DNA of 64,000 nucleotides from Omphiscola glabra (lineage: Eukaryota; Mollusca; Gastropoda; Lymnaeidae), in the NCBI GenBank assembly GCA_964017045.1, contig OZ024806.1, forward strand, positions 9,196,488 to 9,260,487, in the 5' to 3' direction. Shown here one piece after another: positions 45,236 through 57,264 of this stretch. The notes under the pieces were generated by a model, which ran no database searches, was not told the DNA's origin, and saw nothing but the letters and a program-made list of their open reading frames with translations. The stretch's first letter is position 1. The number at the start of each line of letters is the position of its first letter. The translations under genes were made by a program, and so were the position numbers.

Positions 45236-47504
45236 CACTTGGGAAAGCACGTCAAAGTGTTAATAATGTAAAAATTGAAAAAAAATATCTTCGCTGATTT
45301 CTGTTGACATCGGGACAACGTTGGAATTTCCCAGTTCATATACTGTAATACTGTCGGTTACAGAATGTTTGCATTTCGTGGTGAGATTTTTTTTTTATAA
45401 GGGGAATCCGGGTGGACCTAGTGACATTTCCATGACCTTTCCCATTTCGCATCCGCCTGATAATATATGTAAGAATTAGCTGGGATGAACCTAAAGCCAA
45501 AGAAACGAAACGATCTAAATACGTTCGGATTCTTAAAAACAATCATTTTTTCTATTATTTTACGGAAATCGAATAAATTAAAATGCGCACAAACTATTAC
45601 ATATCCGCTTTTATTTTAGTAAAAATGTAAGTATTATTATAAATTAAAAATGGATTTAAAGTAACAACTAAGGAACTCTTTTATATGCGTTTGAATGTTA
45701 TGAAAAAAATACAACATTATTGAACAAAGAATTACATCGTAATCAAATTTAACTGTAAACCCAAACATCATTAAATTTTTGTGCGTTTTTAGTGCGTTGT
45801 TAATATTGCGAAATAAAATTAAAATTAATTTGTTCTAAATAAACACGCAAATGACGACAAGGCGCGAATCGTCTATTTTAGCCAAAACTCTAAATTTATT
45901 TGATTTTATAACCGCGCGTTACAAAACTGATAAGGTATTTTCCCCTTCTTAAAAGTAAAATTAATACATATAATTGATTGCTTTTTTATATTGTTAATAA
46001 AACACACAAACTTTTTAGCTTTGTATTTTTAACATTTAATAAGTTTTCCTCTTTTTTCAAATTCCAAAATTATAATTTTATTAAATTTATCAAGTAATAA
46101 AAACTTAACCTTTAAATAAACTTCTAATAGGAAAAATGCCGTTTAAGTCAATGAGTGCAGCGAAACTTTATAGCCAAAAAGCTTTAAGTAATGCACTTTT
46201 AAATCATCCAAATAATAACAAACAATATAAAGTGCAAAATATGTGTGATTGCGTATGTGGGGGGGGGGGGGCCTACAATCTGGTGATATATTATATATTA
46301 AAATCTGGCGGGATGGGGGGTTGGTCGATACTTTCATTTTGCTCTGTCAGCACAAGGCACGCCTCGGAATAAAGGAATGAATTTGATAAATAATTAACCT
46401 TCTTAGGTACATGCATATCGGGGGGTAGGAAATAGGATGTGTACATTTTTACACGGATGACCATATATATTTAAATCCTATGGTTTTACATATGTGAAAA
46501 AGAGATGTTACATTCTCTTTTTTTTTACAAATAAACACATATTTGACACTTAAGACAATCAATGGCGTAAACAAAAACGTGGGTACATTTATACAAAGTA
46601 TACCCATGAATATCACACACACCCAGTCATTGTACAAACTTGAAAATTTCATTTTTGTTTTTTTACTTTGCGAAAAGTAAAGTGGGTGTGTCGTTTTATA
46701 AGGTTAACAGTTTAAAAAAAAAAGACACCGAGGTTTGTTGTAGACGCTTAAAACAGTTGCGAAATTCTTCTTTAAATAAAGTAATTATTTGTTTGAACGA
46801 TTTTCTGATAATGTATATGTTGAAAAAAAAAAAACAAGGCAAAAGTTTGTTTACATTTTTGATGACGATATCAATATATCGAATTCCGTTAATAAAAAAA
46901 AATATTTATATCATATTATGTAGAGTTTTTGTTGTATATTTAAGATTGTTTTCATAACTTTTATATACTTTTATAAACTTTTATATATAGACATCTAACG
47001 TATTTCTATAGCGTAGTAATCATCCCTCAATTATCTTCTTCAGTGACAATAATGACACAATTAGTGATAATTTAGAATCGGTAATTTAAGGTCATTTTTA
47101 GATTTAAAAAATGTAGTTTAGGGGCGTGAAAGGGGGTAGTGTAAGGCGTATAACATATAGCAGATAAATACTTCTTAAAACTTGATGACGTTTGAAACGT
47201 AAACATCAGTACATTGCTACTTATTTTTATAAGTTAGGAATTGTGGTGAGTTTTTTTTGCATTAGCATGTAGAAATCATCGCAAGATCTACCATTATTAT
47301 CCCGATAACACCGGGTCGTTTATTCTAGTTTCAAATAAAAGTGAACAACCCCTGAAAACAAAGTTTACGTGTAAATTCTTTTTTATGCATTTTTAAAAAT
47401 TATTTTATTTTATATTAGTGTTGTAATGTCCGACCCGCTTTTTTTAATTTATTTAGCGCAGTTATCGTTAATTTTATTTCGTGAAATCAGTGACATAATA
47501 ATAA

Positions 47505-47740
47505 TATTTCTTCTACTCCTCCTATTTATTAAGGGCCTATGATCAATTTCTTTCATCTACCCCATAAAAAAAAAACCAAAAGATTTTCGGGGATTGGGGC
47601 TGAAAATTTGACTGAATGTGTTGTAATTGGCAACGAGTCTATGTGCCGAGTTTCAGCACGATAGGTTGATGGGAAGTGGGTTAATGAGCCGTCGGAATAT
47701 TTTTTCCAATCAGCCAGCCAAAAGCGACGTTAATGTACAT
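47505..47740 (-). repeat. dispersed repeat 'CGGACGGCTAAT' family, E2' copy
   Basis: Inverted duplicate of 36829-37060, including the GGCCC-TTAATAAATAGG terminus and the (ATT)n tail. Confidence 0.7.
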
Positions 47741-48936
47741 GATGTAAAAATTGCCTTCAATTTAAGGGTTAAAAAAATAAATAAAAATAAAATAATAAAA
47801 AAAAAAAATAAAAATTATTACACGCATTGTTGAATAATTCAAATCAATTTTAACGCACAAAATATTGATTGTAACTATTGTACTGTCGTAACGCATTAAA
47901 ATAATTTTTAACAAATTCGACGTTTGGTTTTTGCTGCTTCCAACCTCAAGTTGTTCTTAATATTTAAACGTGCGTATTTTTTTATAGTCGTACTCTCCAC
48001 TCGCGTTGCCATCGTGAGGAGTGTTCTTGTTTTGTTTACTCAAGTGATATTTTTAAAGATTTCTCGTGCCGTGTTCACCTGGTGAACGAGTGAGGGCGGG
48101 TAGACACTGTCACTCAAATGATCTCTGTAAAAATTTTGTTTAAAAAAGAAAATATTTTCAAAAATGAATACAAATAAAACATATTTAAGTTTCGTATACA
48201 TTTCAATTCGAATCATTTTAATACATAGAGTTCTCATCTACACTTCTGCGCTTTCTTTCTTTGCGAAATGAATTTTAATAAATTAAATATTATTTGTCTA
48301 CTAATTCTTAACGCGTTTTAACTTGTTTTGTTTTAAAGTTGTTAAATATATATATATATATATATAATTTTTTTTTCAAATTAAGAAAGGTTTTAAAAAA
48401 TTAACTTTTTCAGAGAGATCTTTAGCAGTCATGGGTCGTAATATGATCGATTAAATTTGCCACCGTACAGAAAACCCCAACGCGTCTTAAGTTTTGTTTA
48501 GGTTAAAAAAGGTGGGGGGGGGGGGTAAGGGGGCCAAATCATTTCTTTGCAGATGTTAACTTTAGTTATCCCACATATTTTGGGAGGATATCTACTATTC
48601 CTCCCTCCCCACCCCACCTCACGCCCCAGTCCATTATTTCTGAGTAGGATACAATGAAACAATGAAAATAAAAATTAAAAAAAAATAAATAAACTGATAG
48701 AACACTGAATCAAGTTGCTGTTACAGCGCAAAGAAGAACCAGCTGTCTGTTGACGAAAACGAAGCCCCCCAAAAGAATGCACTTTATGTTTAGTAGGCCA
48801 GCACCTCAAATACACAACAAAAGAAAAAAGCAACAACAATACGGCCGTGAATAGAAACTTAGAAAAGTGCAACTTTTACAGTTGAGAGACTTCGTTCAAA
48901 CGCCCGCTGGAATTATTTTGTTGGTTGAGATATGTG

Positions 48937-49089
48937 CAGTGGCGTAGCAACGGCTTGGCATTGGGGCAGTTGCCAAGGGCGCCGGCCTGCGCCAGTTCAA
49001 AAGGGCGCCGCTAAATCTCTAAGTTTTAAATTTTTATTATTTAAAAAAATAAATTAGCCAAGGGCGTCAAAAACCCAGTTACGCCTCTG
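48937..49089. mobile_element. hAT-type MITE, E2' copy
   Basis: Inverted duplicate of 35452-35604. Here the end reads CAGTGGCGTAGCAACGG. Flanks GATATGTG and GATATTTG. Confidence 0.83.
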
Positions 49090-49369
49090 GATATTTGATT
49101 TAACATTGACACATTGGCAAGTTATAAAAAAATGTCCGTACATCCGTTTGGGAAGACAAGGCGGAAGCGCATGTATAATATATATTTATATATATATATA
49201 TATATATATTAGTGTGTGGGACATGCAAAAGAGACTGCCACTCGGGGATCGGTCTCACTAGTCACACCAAGAGCTGCAATAAGAAAAGATATATCTATCG
49301 TCTCGCGTAGACGGAAAGATGCCATACCATACCATATATAAAAGTACTACGGAAGTGAGAAACGCAGAG

Positions 49370-49690
49370 ATATTGATATAGATATTGATAAAGATATTCA
49401 TATAGATATGATAAAGATATTGATACATAATAATATATTGATATAGATATTGATCTAGATATTGAAATGGATATTGAAAAAGATATTGAAATAGATATTC
49501 ATATATATATATTGATCTAAATATTGATCTAGATATTGATGTATATATTCATATAGATATTGATCTAGATATTGATCTTCATATTGATATAGATATTGAT
49601 ATAGATATTGATATAGATATTGATACAGATATTGATATAGATATTGATATAGATATTGATATAGATATTGATATTGATATACATATTGAC
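49370..49690. repeat. 12-bp ATATCA/ATATCT satellite, inverted (E2')
   Basis: Reads as AGATATTGATAT units; inverse of 34830-35180. Confidence 0.93.
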
Positions 49691-49929
49691 TTGTTCCTAG
49701 ACTTGTGTACGCACCTAAGGATGTTGTTGTAGCTCAATAAAAATAGTCGCGTGTTGCCTGACAATAAATTTATGGCGACGCCCCACCTGGGATATGAGTG
49801 TAGATAAGACACTTGGTATAAATATTTATTGGCTGGCTTTAGGGCTACACGACTGTGACTTAAGACGGATCTCAAATAAGACGCGTGACATATTTATTAT
49901 TATAACGCATACGAACAGTTCGTGTGGGC

Positions 49930-50985
49930 ACTAACCAAGGTTATGAGAGACGCAGGTCATAATTTATATGGTGAGTCACGAAGTTTATATGCGACACATG
50001 TCATAATTTGTATGGTGAGTCCCGAAGTTTATGTGCGACACATGTCATAATTTATACGGTGAGTCACGAAGTTTATGTGCGACACATGTCATAATTTATA
50101 CAGTAAGTCACAAAGTTTATGTGCGACACATGTCATAATTTTTACAGTAAGTCACAAAGTTTATGTGCGACACATGTCATAATTTATATGGTGAGTCACG
50201 AAGTTTATGTGCGACATACGTCATAATTTATACGTTGAGTCACGAAGTTTATGTGCGACACATGTCATAATTTATACAGTAAGTCACAAAGTTTATGTGC
50301 GACATATGTCATAATTTATATGGTAAGTCACAAAGTTTTATATGCAACACATGTCATAATTTGTATGGTAAGTCACAAAGTTTAAATGTGACACATGTCA
50401 TAATTTGTATGGTAAGTCCCGAAGTTTATATGCGACACATGTCATAATTTATATGGTAAGTCACGAAGTTTATATGCGACACGTCATAATTTATATGGTA
50501 AGTCACGAAGTTTATGTGCGACACACGTCATAATTTGTATGGTAAGTCACAAAGTTTATGTGCGACACACGTCATAATTTGTATGGAAAATCACGAAGTT
50601 TATGTGCGACACATGTTATAATTTGTATGGTAAATCCCGAAGTTTATGTGCGACACACGTCATAATTTGTATGGTAAGTCACAAATTTTATGTGCGACAC
50701 ACGTCATAATTTGTATGGTAAGTCACAAAGTTTATATGCGACATACGTCATAATTTGTTTGGTAAGTTACGAAATTTATGTGCGACACACGTCATAATTT
50801 GTATGGTAAGTCACAAAGTTTATATGCGACATACGTCATAATTTGTATGGTAAGTTACGAAGTTTATGTGCGACACACGTCATAATTTGTATGGTAAGTC
50901 ACAAAGTTTATATGCGACATACGTCATAATTTGTATGGTAAGTTACGAAGTTTATGTGCGACACACGTCATAAGTTGTATGCTGA
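49930..50985. repeat. 44-bp minisatellite, about 24 copies (E2')
   Basis: The unit includes CATAATTTGTATGGTAAGTC and ACAAAGTTTATGTGCGACAC. It has almost twice as many copies as E1. The distal part shows an alternating two-unit (ACACACGT / ACATACGT) pattern. Confidence 0.93.
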
Positions 50986-51564
50986 TTAAAGAGATATGCA
51001 TGTCGGACATCCCACAAATTATCATGCATCGATCGAAATTAGTGTTAGGTCTGAATGGAGCGCAGCAACCAGTGGTTCTCAAAGGAAGATAAAATTAATA
51101 TGTTTACGGTTTAAATTTCTTTACATAAGTGGTTTGCTGTTGAATAATAGCAGTAAAATAAATTTAGATATATATATCTATAAAACTGTATCAGGAAACA
51201 AGGGCAATAAATTAACATTACGCGTTGACTAATGTGAAAAAAAAAAGTTTATGGAACACACTAGGAAATTTAAAAAAAAAAAAAAGCTCTTCTTATTCCA
51301 AAAAATTAGAAACAGCTAGTGGCAGCAATCAATGTTGACTTAGACATGCGCAACGGACCGACAAGCCGGGTGCGTTGATTTTAATAGCGGAGCTTGCTGG
51401 TAGATATTCACCCATGCATTCACTGGATCCAGAAACAGATATGAAGTTTGTCAATCTGGCGATACAAAAAACAATATCATTGAGCGCTATTTGCTTTAGA
51501 CTTAGAATCAAGGCTTTCAAACACGATAATTTTTTTTAATCCTGTAATTTATTTATTTCGCTTT
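50986..51564. other. no gene recognised
   Basis: AT-rich DNA with A tracts. Open frames are short and without domains. Confidence 0.4.
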
Positions 51565-51690
51565 TGCTCGTGGAGTTGCTGGCAAAAATCTTCGGACGGC
51601 TAATCAGCCCACTTCCCGTCAACCTGTCGAGCTGAAATGGGGCACGTCGGCTCAATGCTAACAACATATTGGTTCAAATTTTGAGGGGAT
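51565..51690 (+). repeat. dispersed repeat 'CGGACGGCTAAT' family
   Basis: Core CTTCGGACGGCTAATCAGCC, ACTTCCCGTCAACCTGTCGA and GCTGAAATGGGGCACG matches the copies at 36829, 47505 (inverse) and 59450. The terminal tail seen in E1 is not present. Confidence 0.65.
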
Positions 51691-52149
51691 AACCTGTAAG
51701 TAATTTAAAAGCATTTAAATCTGCCACACACACATTTCTGAGCTATTTTTAGTATCTATTTTAGGATTGTGACTTTCTGGAAAATAAATCCGTTTTGCAA
51801 ACTTGGGGCGCTGAGATGTGACAAGCAAAAGTTGCGCCCGGAGAAAATAGTGCATATAAGCGGCCCCTTCAGACCACCCCATACCCCCAAAAAATGTAAA
51901 TCAGTTTAGCCCCCCCCCCCCTAAACTTACTCAAGATGGCCCCTGGTACCCATTTTGCCCCCGTCCCCATTCAGCATGTCGTGCTAGCAGACCGATTGGT
52001 GTTGTGAATGAGGCCCACATTTGAGAACATGTCGAGACGTAGATAGAGAGCTTTGGCCACGGTTATGGTATTCCCACTTCATGTCCTGGTGTGTAGAAAG
52101 TTGTTAATAAGTTGAATTGCTAGCATTGAGTACAAACTGTCTGTTCTAT
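51691..52149. other. no gene recognised
   Basis: Mixed sequence with a C tract near 51910. Nothing identified. Confidence 0.4.
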
Positions 52150-52672
52150 GTTATAGCTTCTTCTCAGATTCCTGCCCTTACTATCTAAACGAACTTCTTT
52201 CTGTCTATTCACCCCTTCGATAGCTTCGCTCCTCTGCAGACACGCGTATTCTTTCCGTTGCTAAGACACGTACTAAAACATACGGTGAACGATCTTTCTC
52301 TTTCTGTGCCCCCAAAACAATGGAATTCTCTTCCACTACACATCCGCAATATACCAACCACACAGGCCTTCAAAACTGCACTCAAAACACATCTCTTTAA
52401 ACTCTATTACCCTTACTGATTCCTCAAATCTGACCGATAAACGATGCTGCTGGCCGCCGTCCATGGCTTCACATGTAAAAGTTCTGGGGTGGGTGGTGTG
52501 AATATGAATTTGTTTTTGTTTTGTCTCCATACATCTGTTCTTTATTACATAAATGTATTCTGTTTTACTGTCACGATTATGTTTCTTTTGCTAATATTTT
52601 TATGTACAGCGCGGTGAGCCTAGCCCTAGGCTGGGGTACTGCGCTATATAAGACAACATATAATAATAATTT
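52150..52672 (+). pseudogene. CR1-like LINE 3' fragment, broken
   Basis: The plus strand encodes the usual RT C-terminal tail: RSSADTRILSVAKTRTKTYG, ERSFSFCAPKT, then after a one-base shift WNSLPLHIRNI, TQAFKTALKTHLFKLYYPY and a stop. An in-frame TAG precedes RSSAD. The 3' end GCGGTGAGCCTAGCCCTAGG...GCGCTATATAAG and a (TAA)n tail are typical of the group. It is the same broad family as 16348-16830. Confidence 0.8.
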
Positions 52673-52999
52673 CTAGTACCGTACTTTGGTGGTGGAAGGT
52701 GGCTTTAGAGGTTTGCCCTGGCTGCCCAACGTTACCCACATAGCTAAAAAAAAAAACCATGCACCTCAGATGTTGGAACGTGGTGATTTTAAGATAACTT
52801 TTTGATTAACTTGAGGCAGACATTGAAACACTGGGGGGCCATGTCTTCAAGCCCACTTTGATATTTGAGCAGTGACGTTGTTGGATTTGAGGGTCGGTCG
52901 TCAGGGCTGGAACGGCACAGGTCCGCGGACCACCACTTTGAGTAGCACTGCCTTAGAGGATTCGAGATCTCCTGGTGGAGTCGGGATCCCCCCCCGGAG
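52673..52999. other. old hAT-derived sequence near 52910-52955
   Basis: The stretch CAGGTCCGCGGACCACCACT...GTAGCACTG reads inversely as a hAT-type end (CAGTGCTACTCAAAGTGGTG). The opposite terminus was not found. The rest is unidentified. Confidence 0.4.
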
Positions 53000-53188
53000 C
53001 AGCGGTTCTCAGCCTGTGGGCCGCGACCCCTTTGGATAGCTGAATGACCCTTACACAGGCATCGCCTGAGACTATCGGAAAACAGATATTAATGAAGTAG
53101 CAACGTAAATAATTTTATAATTGGCGATCACCACAACATGAGTAACAGTATTAAATGATCGCGCCATTAGGATGGTAGAGAACCCCTG
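53000..53188 (+). mobile_element. SPIN-like hAT element, copy A of a close pair
   Basis: Starts CAGCGGTTCTCAGCCTGTGG and ends GTAGAGAACCCCTG, with ATCGCCTGAGACTATCGG and CACCACAACATGAGTAACAG inside. More diverged than 42807-43003. Confidence 0.82.
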
Positions 53189-53210
53189 GGGGAGTCGGGA
53201 TCGCCTGCAG

Positions 53211-53407
53211 CACCGGTTCTCAACCTGCGGGTCGCGATAACTTTGAAAGGGGGAGGTCGATCGACAAGGATTGCCCATGACCATCGGAAAACACATATAC
53301 TTTACAGTTCGGAAGTAGCAACGAAAATAATTTTGTGCTTGGCAAGTCGCCAAAACATGTGGAACTATATTGAATGGTCGCGGCATTAGGATGCGTGAGA
53401 ACCACTG
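53211..53407 (+). mobile_element. SPIN-like hAT element, copy B of a close pair
   Basis: Starts CACCGGTTCTCAACCTGCGG and ends GTGAGAACCACTG, with GACCATCGGAAAACACATAT and AAGTAGCAACGAAAATAATT inside. It lies 22 bp from copy A, in the same orientation. Both are preceded by GGAGTCGGGATC. Confidence 0.82.
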
Positions 53408-54054
53408 CACTAGAGGATTCCTGTCCCGAAGCTGTCACTGAAACCAAGTCATCGAAATGCAGTCGTAGGCCTGACATCTGATGATAGTAAACAAGACTAT
53501 TCGGTAGCAGAAGACACGGCCATATTTAGAAACCAGGGCCCTAATCTTAACCCGTTTTTTTTTTTGTAAAAGCCCTTTCGATAGTCGTTTTCACCTGAGC
53601 CCCAGCTAGGAAACGGTGACCATATCGTGGCGGGTTTTACCATCGCCAGGATGGTCATTGGGTTCACGCTCTCTCAGGCACACACCCGGTCCTGACAACA
53701 CACAGACGACGCAGGGTCTTGTCATTACACACACACACACGCACGGCGTTAGTGATGGGGGTCGGCTAAAGGGTGGTGAGCTGCCGCCTCTGCCTGGAGA
53801 GAAAGTCTCGCCATTTCTGTAGAAACGGGTTTGTAGAAGATATTTACCTTACAGCAACGTAACGCACGAACACGCACACACACAATGTTTTACCGTATAG
53901 AAATCGTAAGGCTAATAAAATTCTATTCCATTGTGTTATCTATATGTATATATATATGCATATATTTCCGGGTATTGTATAGATCGTGTGAAATCGCAGA
54001 GTGCTCTTAATAAATACATTAGTAAATATACCCAACGACTCCTGTGAAGAAATT
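53408..54054. other. no gene recognised
   Basis: Mixed sequence with a (CA)n run near 53730 and TA-rich DNA near 53945. No recognisable frame. Confidence 0.4.
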
Positions 54055-54838
54055 TACCCATCAGATCTATAACGACATTGAACCATCAGATCTATAACGC
54101 CATTGAACCATCAGATCTATGAAGACATTTACCCACCAGATCTCTGAAGACATTTACCCATCAGATCTATGAAGACATTTACCCATCAGATCTCTGAAGA
54201 CATTTACACATCAGATCTCTGAAGACATTTACCCACCAGATCTATGAAGACATTTACCCATCAGATCTATGAAGACATTTACCCATCAGATCTATGAAGA
54301 CATTTACCCATCAGATCTATGAAGACATTTACCCATCATATCTATGAAGACATTTACCCATCAGATCTATGAAGACATTTACCCATCAGATCTCTGAAGA
54401 CATTTACCCATCAGATCTATGAAGACATTTACCCATCAGATCTATGAAGACATTTACCCATCAGATCTATGAAGACATTTACCCATCAGATCTATGAAGA
54501 CATTTACCCATCAGATCTATGAAGACATTTACCCATCAGATCTATGAAGACATTTACCCATCAGATCTATGAAGACATTTACCCATCAGATCTATGAAGA
54601 CATTTACCCATCAGATCTATGAAGACATTCACCCATCAGATCTCTGAAGACATTTACCCATCAGATCTATGAAGTCATTTACCCATCAGATCTATGAAGA
54701 CATTTACCCATCTGATCTATGAAGACATTTACCCATCAGATCTATGAAGACATTTACCCATCATATCTATGAAGACATTCACCCATCAGATCTCTGAAGA
54801 CATTTACCCATCAGATCTATGAAGACATTTACGCACCA
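54055..54838. repeat. 25-bp minisatellite, about 31 copies
   Basis: The unit GAAGACATTTACCCATCAGA plus TCTAT is highly uniform, with recurring TCTCT and CATAT variants. Confidence 0.96.
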
Positions 54839-54889
54839 GAGAGCCGTTGCCGTTATTAATAACAAATATCGATGTTACAGCGATTTAGA

Positions 54890-55410
54890 TCAATATATCG
54901 AGGTGGGTGGGAGGTGGTGGTAGGTGGGTGGCGGTGGTGGTGTCAGGTAGCAGGTGGGTGGTGGTGGCAGGTGGGTGGTGGCAGGTTGGTGGTGGCAGTT
55001 GGGGGGCGGTGGTGGTGGCAGTTGGTGGCGGTGGTGGTGGTGGCAGGTGTGTGGAGATGGTGGTTGCAGATGGGTGGGTTGGCAGGTGGGTGGTGTGGAA
55101 GGCGGGTTGGTGGTAGGATGCTGGCAGGTTGTTGGGGTGGTACGTGGATGCAGATGGATTGTGTGGCAGGTGGGGTGAGCGGCAGGTTGGTGGCGTGGCA
55201 AGCGGGTGGGGGTGACAGGTCAGCGGGGTGGAAGGTGGGTTGGTGGCAGGGTTTTTGGGATGGCAGGTGGGTGGGTGGCAGGTAGGTTGATAGGCATGTG
55301 GGTGGCGTTGTAGGTGGTTGGTTGGCAGGTGGTGGCAGGTGGATGGGTGTTAGGTAGGTTGCTAGGCAGGTGGGTGGCGTTGTAGGTTTGTAGTGAGGCA
55401 GGTGGGGTTC
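54890..55410. repeat. GGTGGGTGGCAGGT-type G-rich repeat tract
   Basis: Degenerate repeats of GGTGG and GGCAGGTGGGTGG, almost free of C on this strand. Long Gly/Trp/Val open frames here are compositional. The strand asymmetry and G runs make G-quadruplex formation plausible. Confidence 0.88.
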
Positions 55411-55674
55411 ACTTGATATGTTAAACTATAAAATGTGTCTGGCATAAAGAATTATCGATCAATTGATGTCAATCGGTGCGTTAATGATTACCTGCATCTC
55501 ACTGTCTGAACAGCCACGCCATGTAACGATCGTACTAATCTTGTTTCCACATGATTGTACTGTAAAAAAGGAAAAAAAGATGTATAATGAACCAACTAGG
55601 TCTTGACATGTCACTATAAACGCTCGTTATATTCGATTTGAGAATTTTTTAAATTAATTTTTGCGATTGTTTGT
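55411..55674. other. no gene recognised
   Basis: AT-rich sequence. Nothing seen. Confidence 0.4.
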
Positions 55675-56005
55675 ACCAGTCATGTAGTGCCACCCAAAGC
55701 CTGTAGCGCCACCCAAGGCCTGTAGCACCACCCGATGCCTGAATCACTACTCAAGGCCTGCATTACTAATCAATGCCTTTAGCATTACACGAGGCTTGTA
55801 GCACTATCAAAGGTCTGTAGCACTCCATAAGGTCTGTAGCACTTATTCCAGGCCTGTAACATGACCCAATACTTACCCACGGCCTTGAGCACTTATCCAA
55901 GGCTTGTAGCACTTACCCAAGGCCTTAATCACTTATACAAGGCTTGTAGCACGTATACAAGGCATGTAGCACTTACACAAGGGATATAGCACTGACCCGA
56001 TACTT
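55675..56005. repeat. ~20-bp degenerate minisatellite
   Basis: Variants of CACTTACCCAAGGCCTGTAG repeat about 16 times with length changes. Confidence 0.8.
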
Positions 56006-56820
56006 GCAGCTGATACTCTTGTAGAGGTATTCCATCTGTCTGCGTCGCACCATGAACCACTTATTCCAAGACCGCCATACTCGAGGATACTTAAGGTGGC
56101 ATTTATGATTCAGGTGATCTGTTGATCCTACTGGTAGAGGGACGTATTTTGTTTTTACACGGTGCAGACCTGGCCTAACGAGTCAAATTGTTCTGAGTGC
56201 CTACTACCTCCCCCCCTCAATAAAAAAGTAAGATACAAATTCTTTTATAGCTCCAAATAAAATATGTTTATCTTGATCCGCCCCCACCCCCACTAACCTC
56301 CAATCGTTACTCTAAACAAGGCAGTACCACCCCCCCCCCCCGACTAACCTCCAATCGTTACTCTAAACAAGGCGGCAGTATACACTCCCCCCCCTTTTTC
56401 AACGGAATTTAATAAAGCATGACAAATTGAACAGACACATCAACACATAAGCAATACCGTAGCTAGAGTTAGTGCCCGCCAGGGACGGGCCAAAATTTTG
56501 ACTCCCCATTCCACACAACACCCCCACCCCTGTAGTTGGCAGAAGATGCCAGCCTTTCCGACGCCTCTGCTATGATAAATTGATTGATTAGATACTTATC
56601 CCCTAAACGGAACATTTTGTAAGTGTTATTTCCATTCTTTAGTGTCCCTTGTTTCTTTCGTCATCATCGTAACGAGTGGCTCTCAGATTATTAACAAAAT
56701 ACACAAGAACCATTCAAACACACTCAGTGGTGTAGGAAAGGTGGGGGGGGGGTGTTTTTTTTCTTTTTTTCTGTATAGTGGCTTCATAGAAGCGCAACGA
56801 AAAGAAGCAAGATTCTAGGG
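56006..56820. other. no gene; 60-bp tandem duplication at 56280-56395
   Basis: CTAACCTCCAATCGTTACTC and TAAACAAGGC occur twice about 60 bp apart next to C tracts. Elsewhere I see no gene. Confidence 0.5.
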
Positions 56821-57256
56821 CAGTGGTCGGCTAACACATTAGTAGAATTTCAATACTAAATAACATAATAAATTATTAACATTCATTATGGCGTTTAACG
56901 CTCAAATTATGTAGAATCCACCAAGGTCATCATGTTTGGTGGGACAGCGGAGGGGGCATTCCCTTGAAGTTTCGGGTTTTATTAAAATTGATATGTACTG
57001 TGGCGCCTCCAGGAATAAACAACTCAACAGGCTGGCTAAATTTTGGTTTCCCACCCAGCCCCACTTTAAAAAAAACCCTGAAATGATGGCCCTGGAATAC
57101 AAGGTCAGCTTTTTTGAGAGCCTAATTTGTTTTCAAGAACATGTCAAGAAACATGTTTTTTTGGAGTCAAAACCGATTTGTGTCCAACTAGCCGAGCCGC
57201 ACTAAGGTCGCTAAAGAGCCGCATGCGGCTCGCGAGCCGCGCTTTGCCTACAACTG
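56821..57256. mobile_element. hAT-type MITE (GGCTCGCGAGCC family)
   Basis: Starts CAGTGGTCGGCTAAC, ends CTTTGCCTACAACTG, and carries GAGCCGCATGCGGCTCGCGA near its end. Flanking octamers TTCTAGGG and TTCTAGGT match at 7 of 8. Length 436 bp. Confidence 0.78.
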
Positions 57257-57264
57257 TTCTAGGT

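Larger units (their letters stand above)
42576..45530. other. segment X between D2 and E2'
   Basis: This is the inner part of the right arm. It holds a SPIN-like element, the shared segment 43160-43840, the hairpin 43999-44234 and the 31-bp array. A short plus-strand stretch near 42600-42650 (RPRLSWRDEVGK) may be a LINE C-terminal scrap. No host gene recognised. Confidence 0.6.
45531..50985. repeat. inverted duplication block E, copy 2 (E2')
   Basis: Near-perfect reverse complement of 33998-39012, longer mainly because the 44-bp array is larger. It begins TCTTAAAAACAATCATTTTT, the inverse of the E1 end at 39012. It contains the inverted hAT MITE, 12-bp satellite and dispersed repeat. No gene recognised. 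Confidence 0.92.

Noticed and set aside
54872..55285. Gly/Trp/Val-rich open frame
   Set aside because: A compositional artefact of the G-rich repeat tract.
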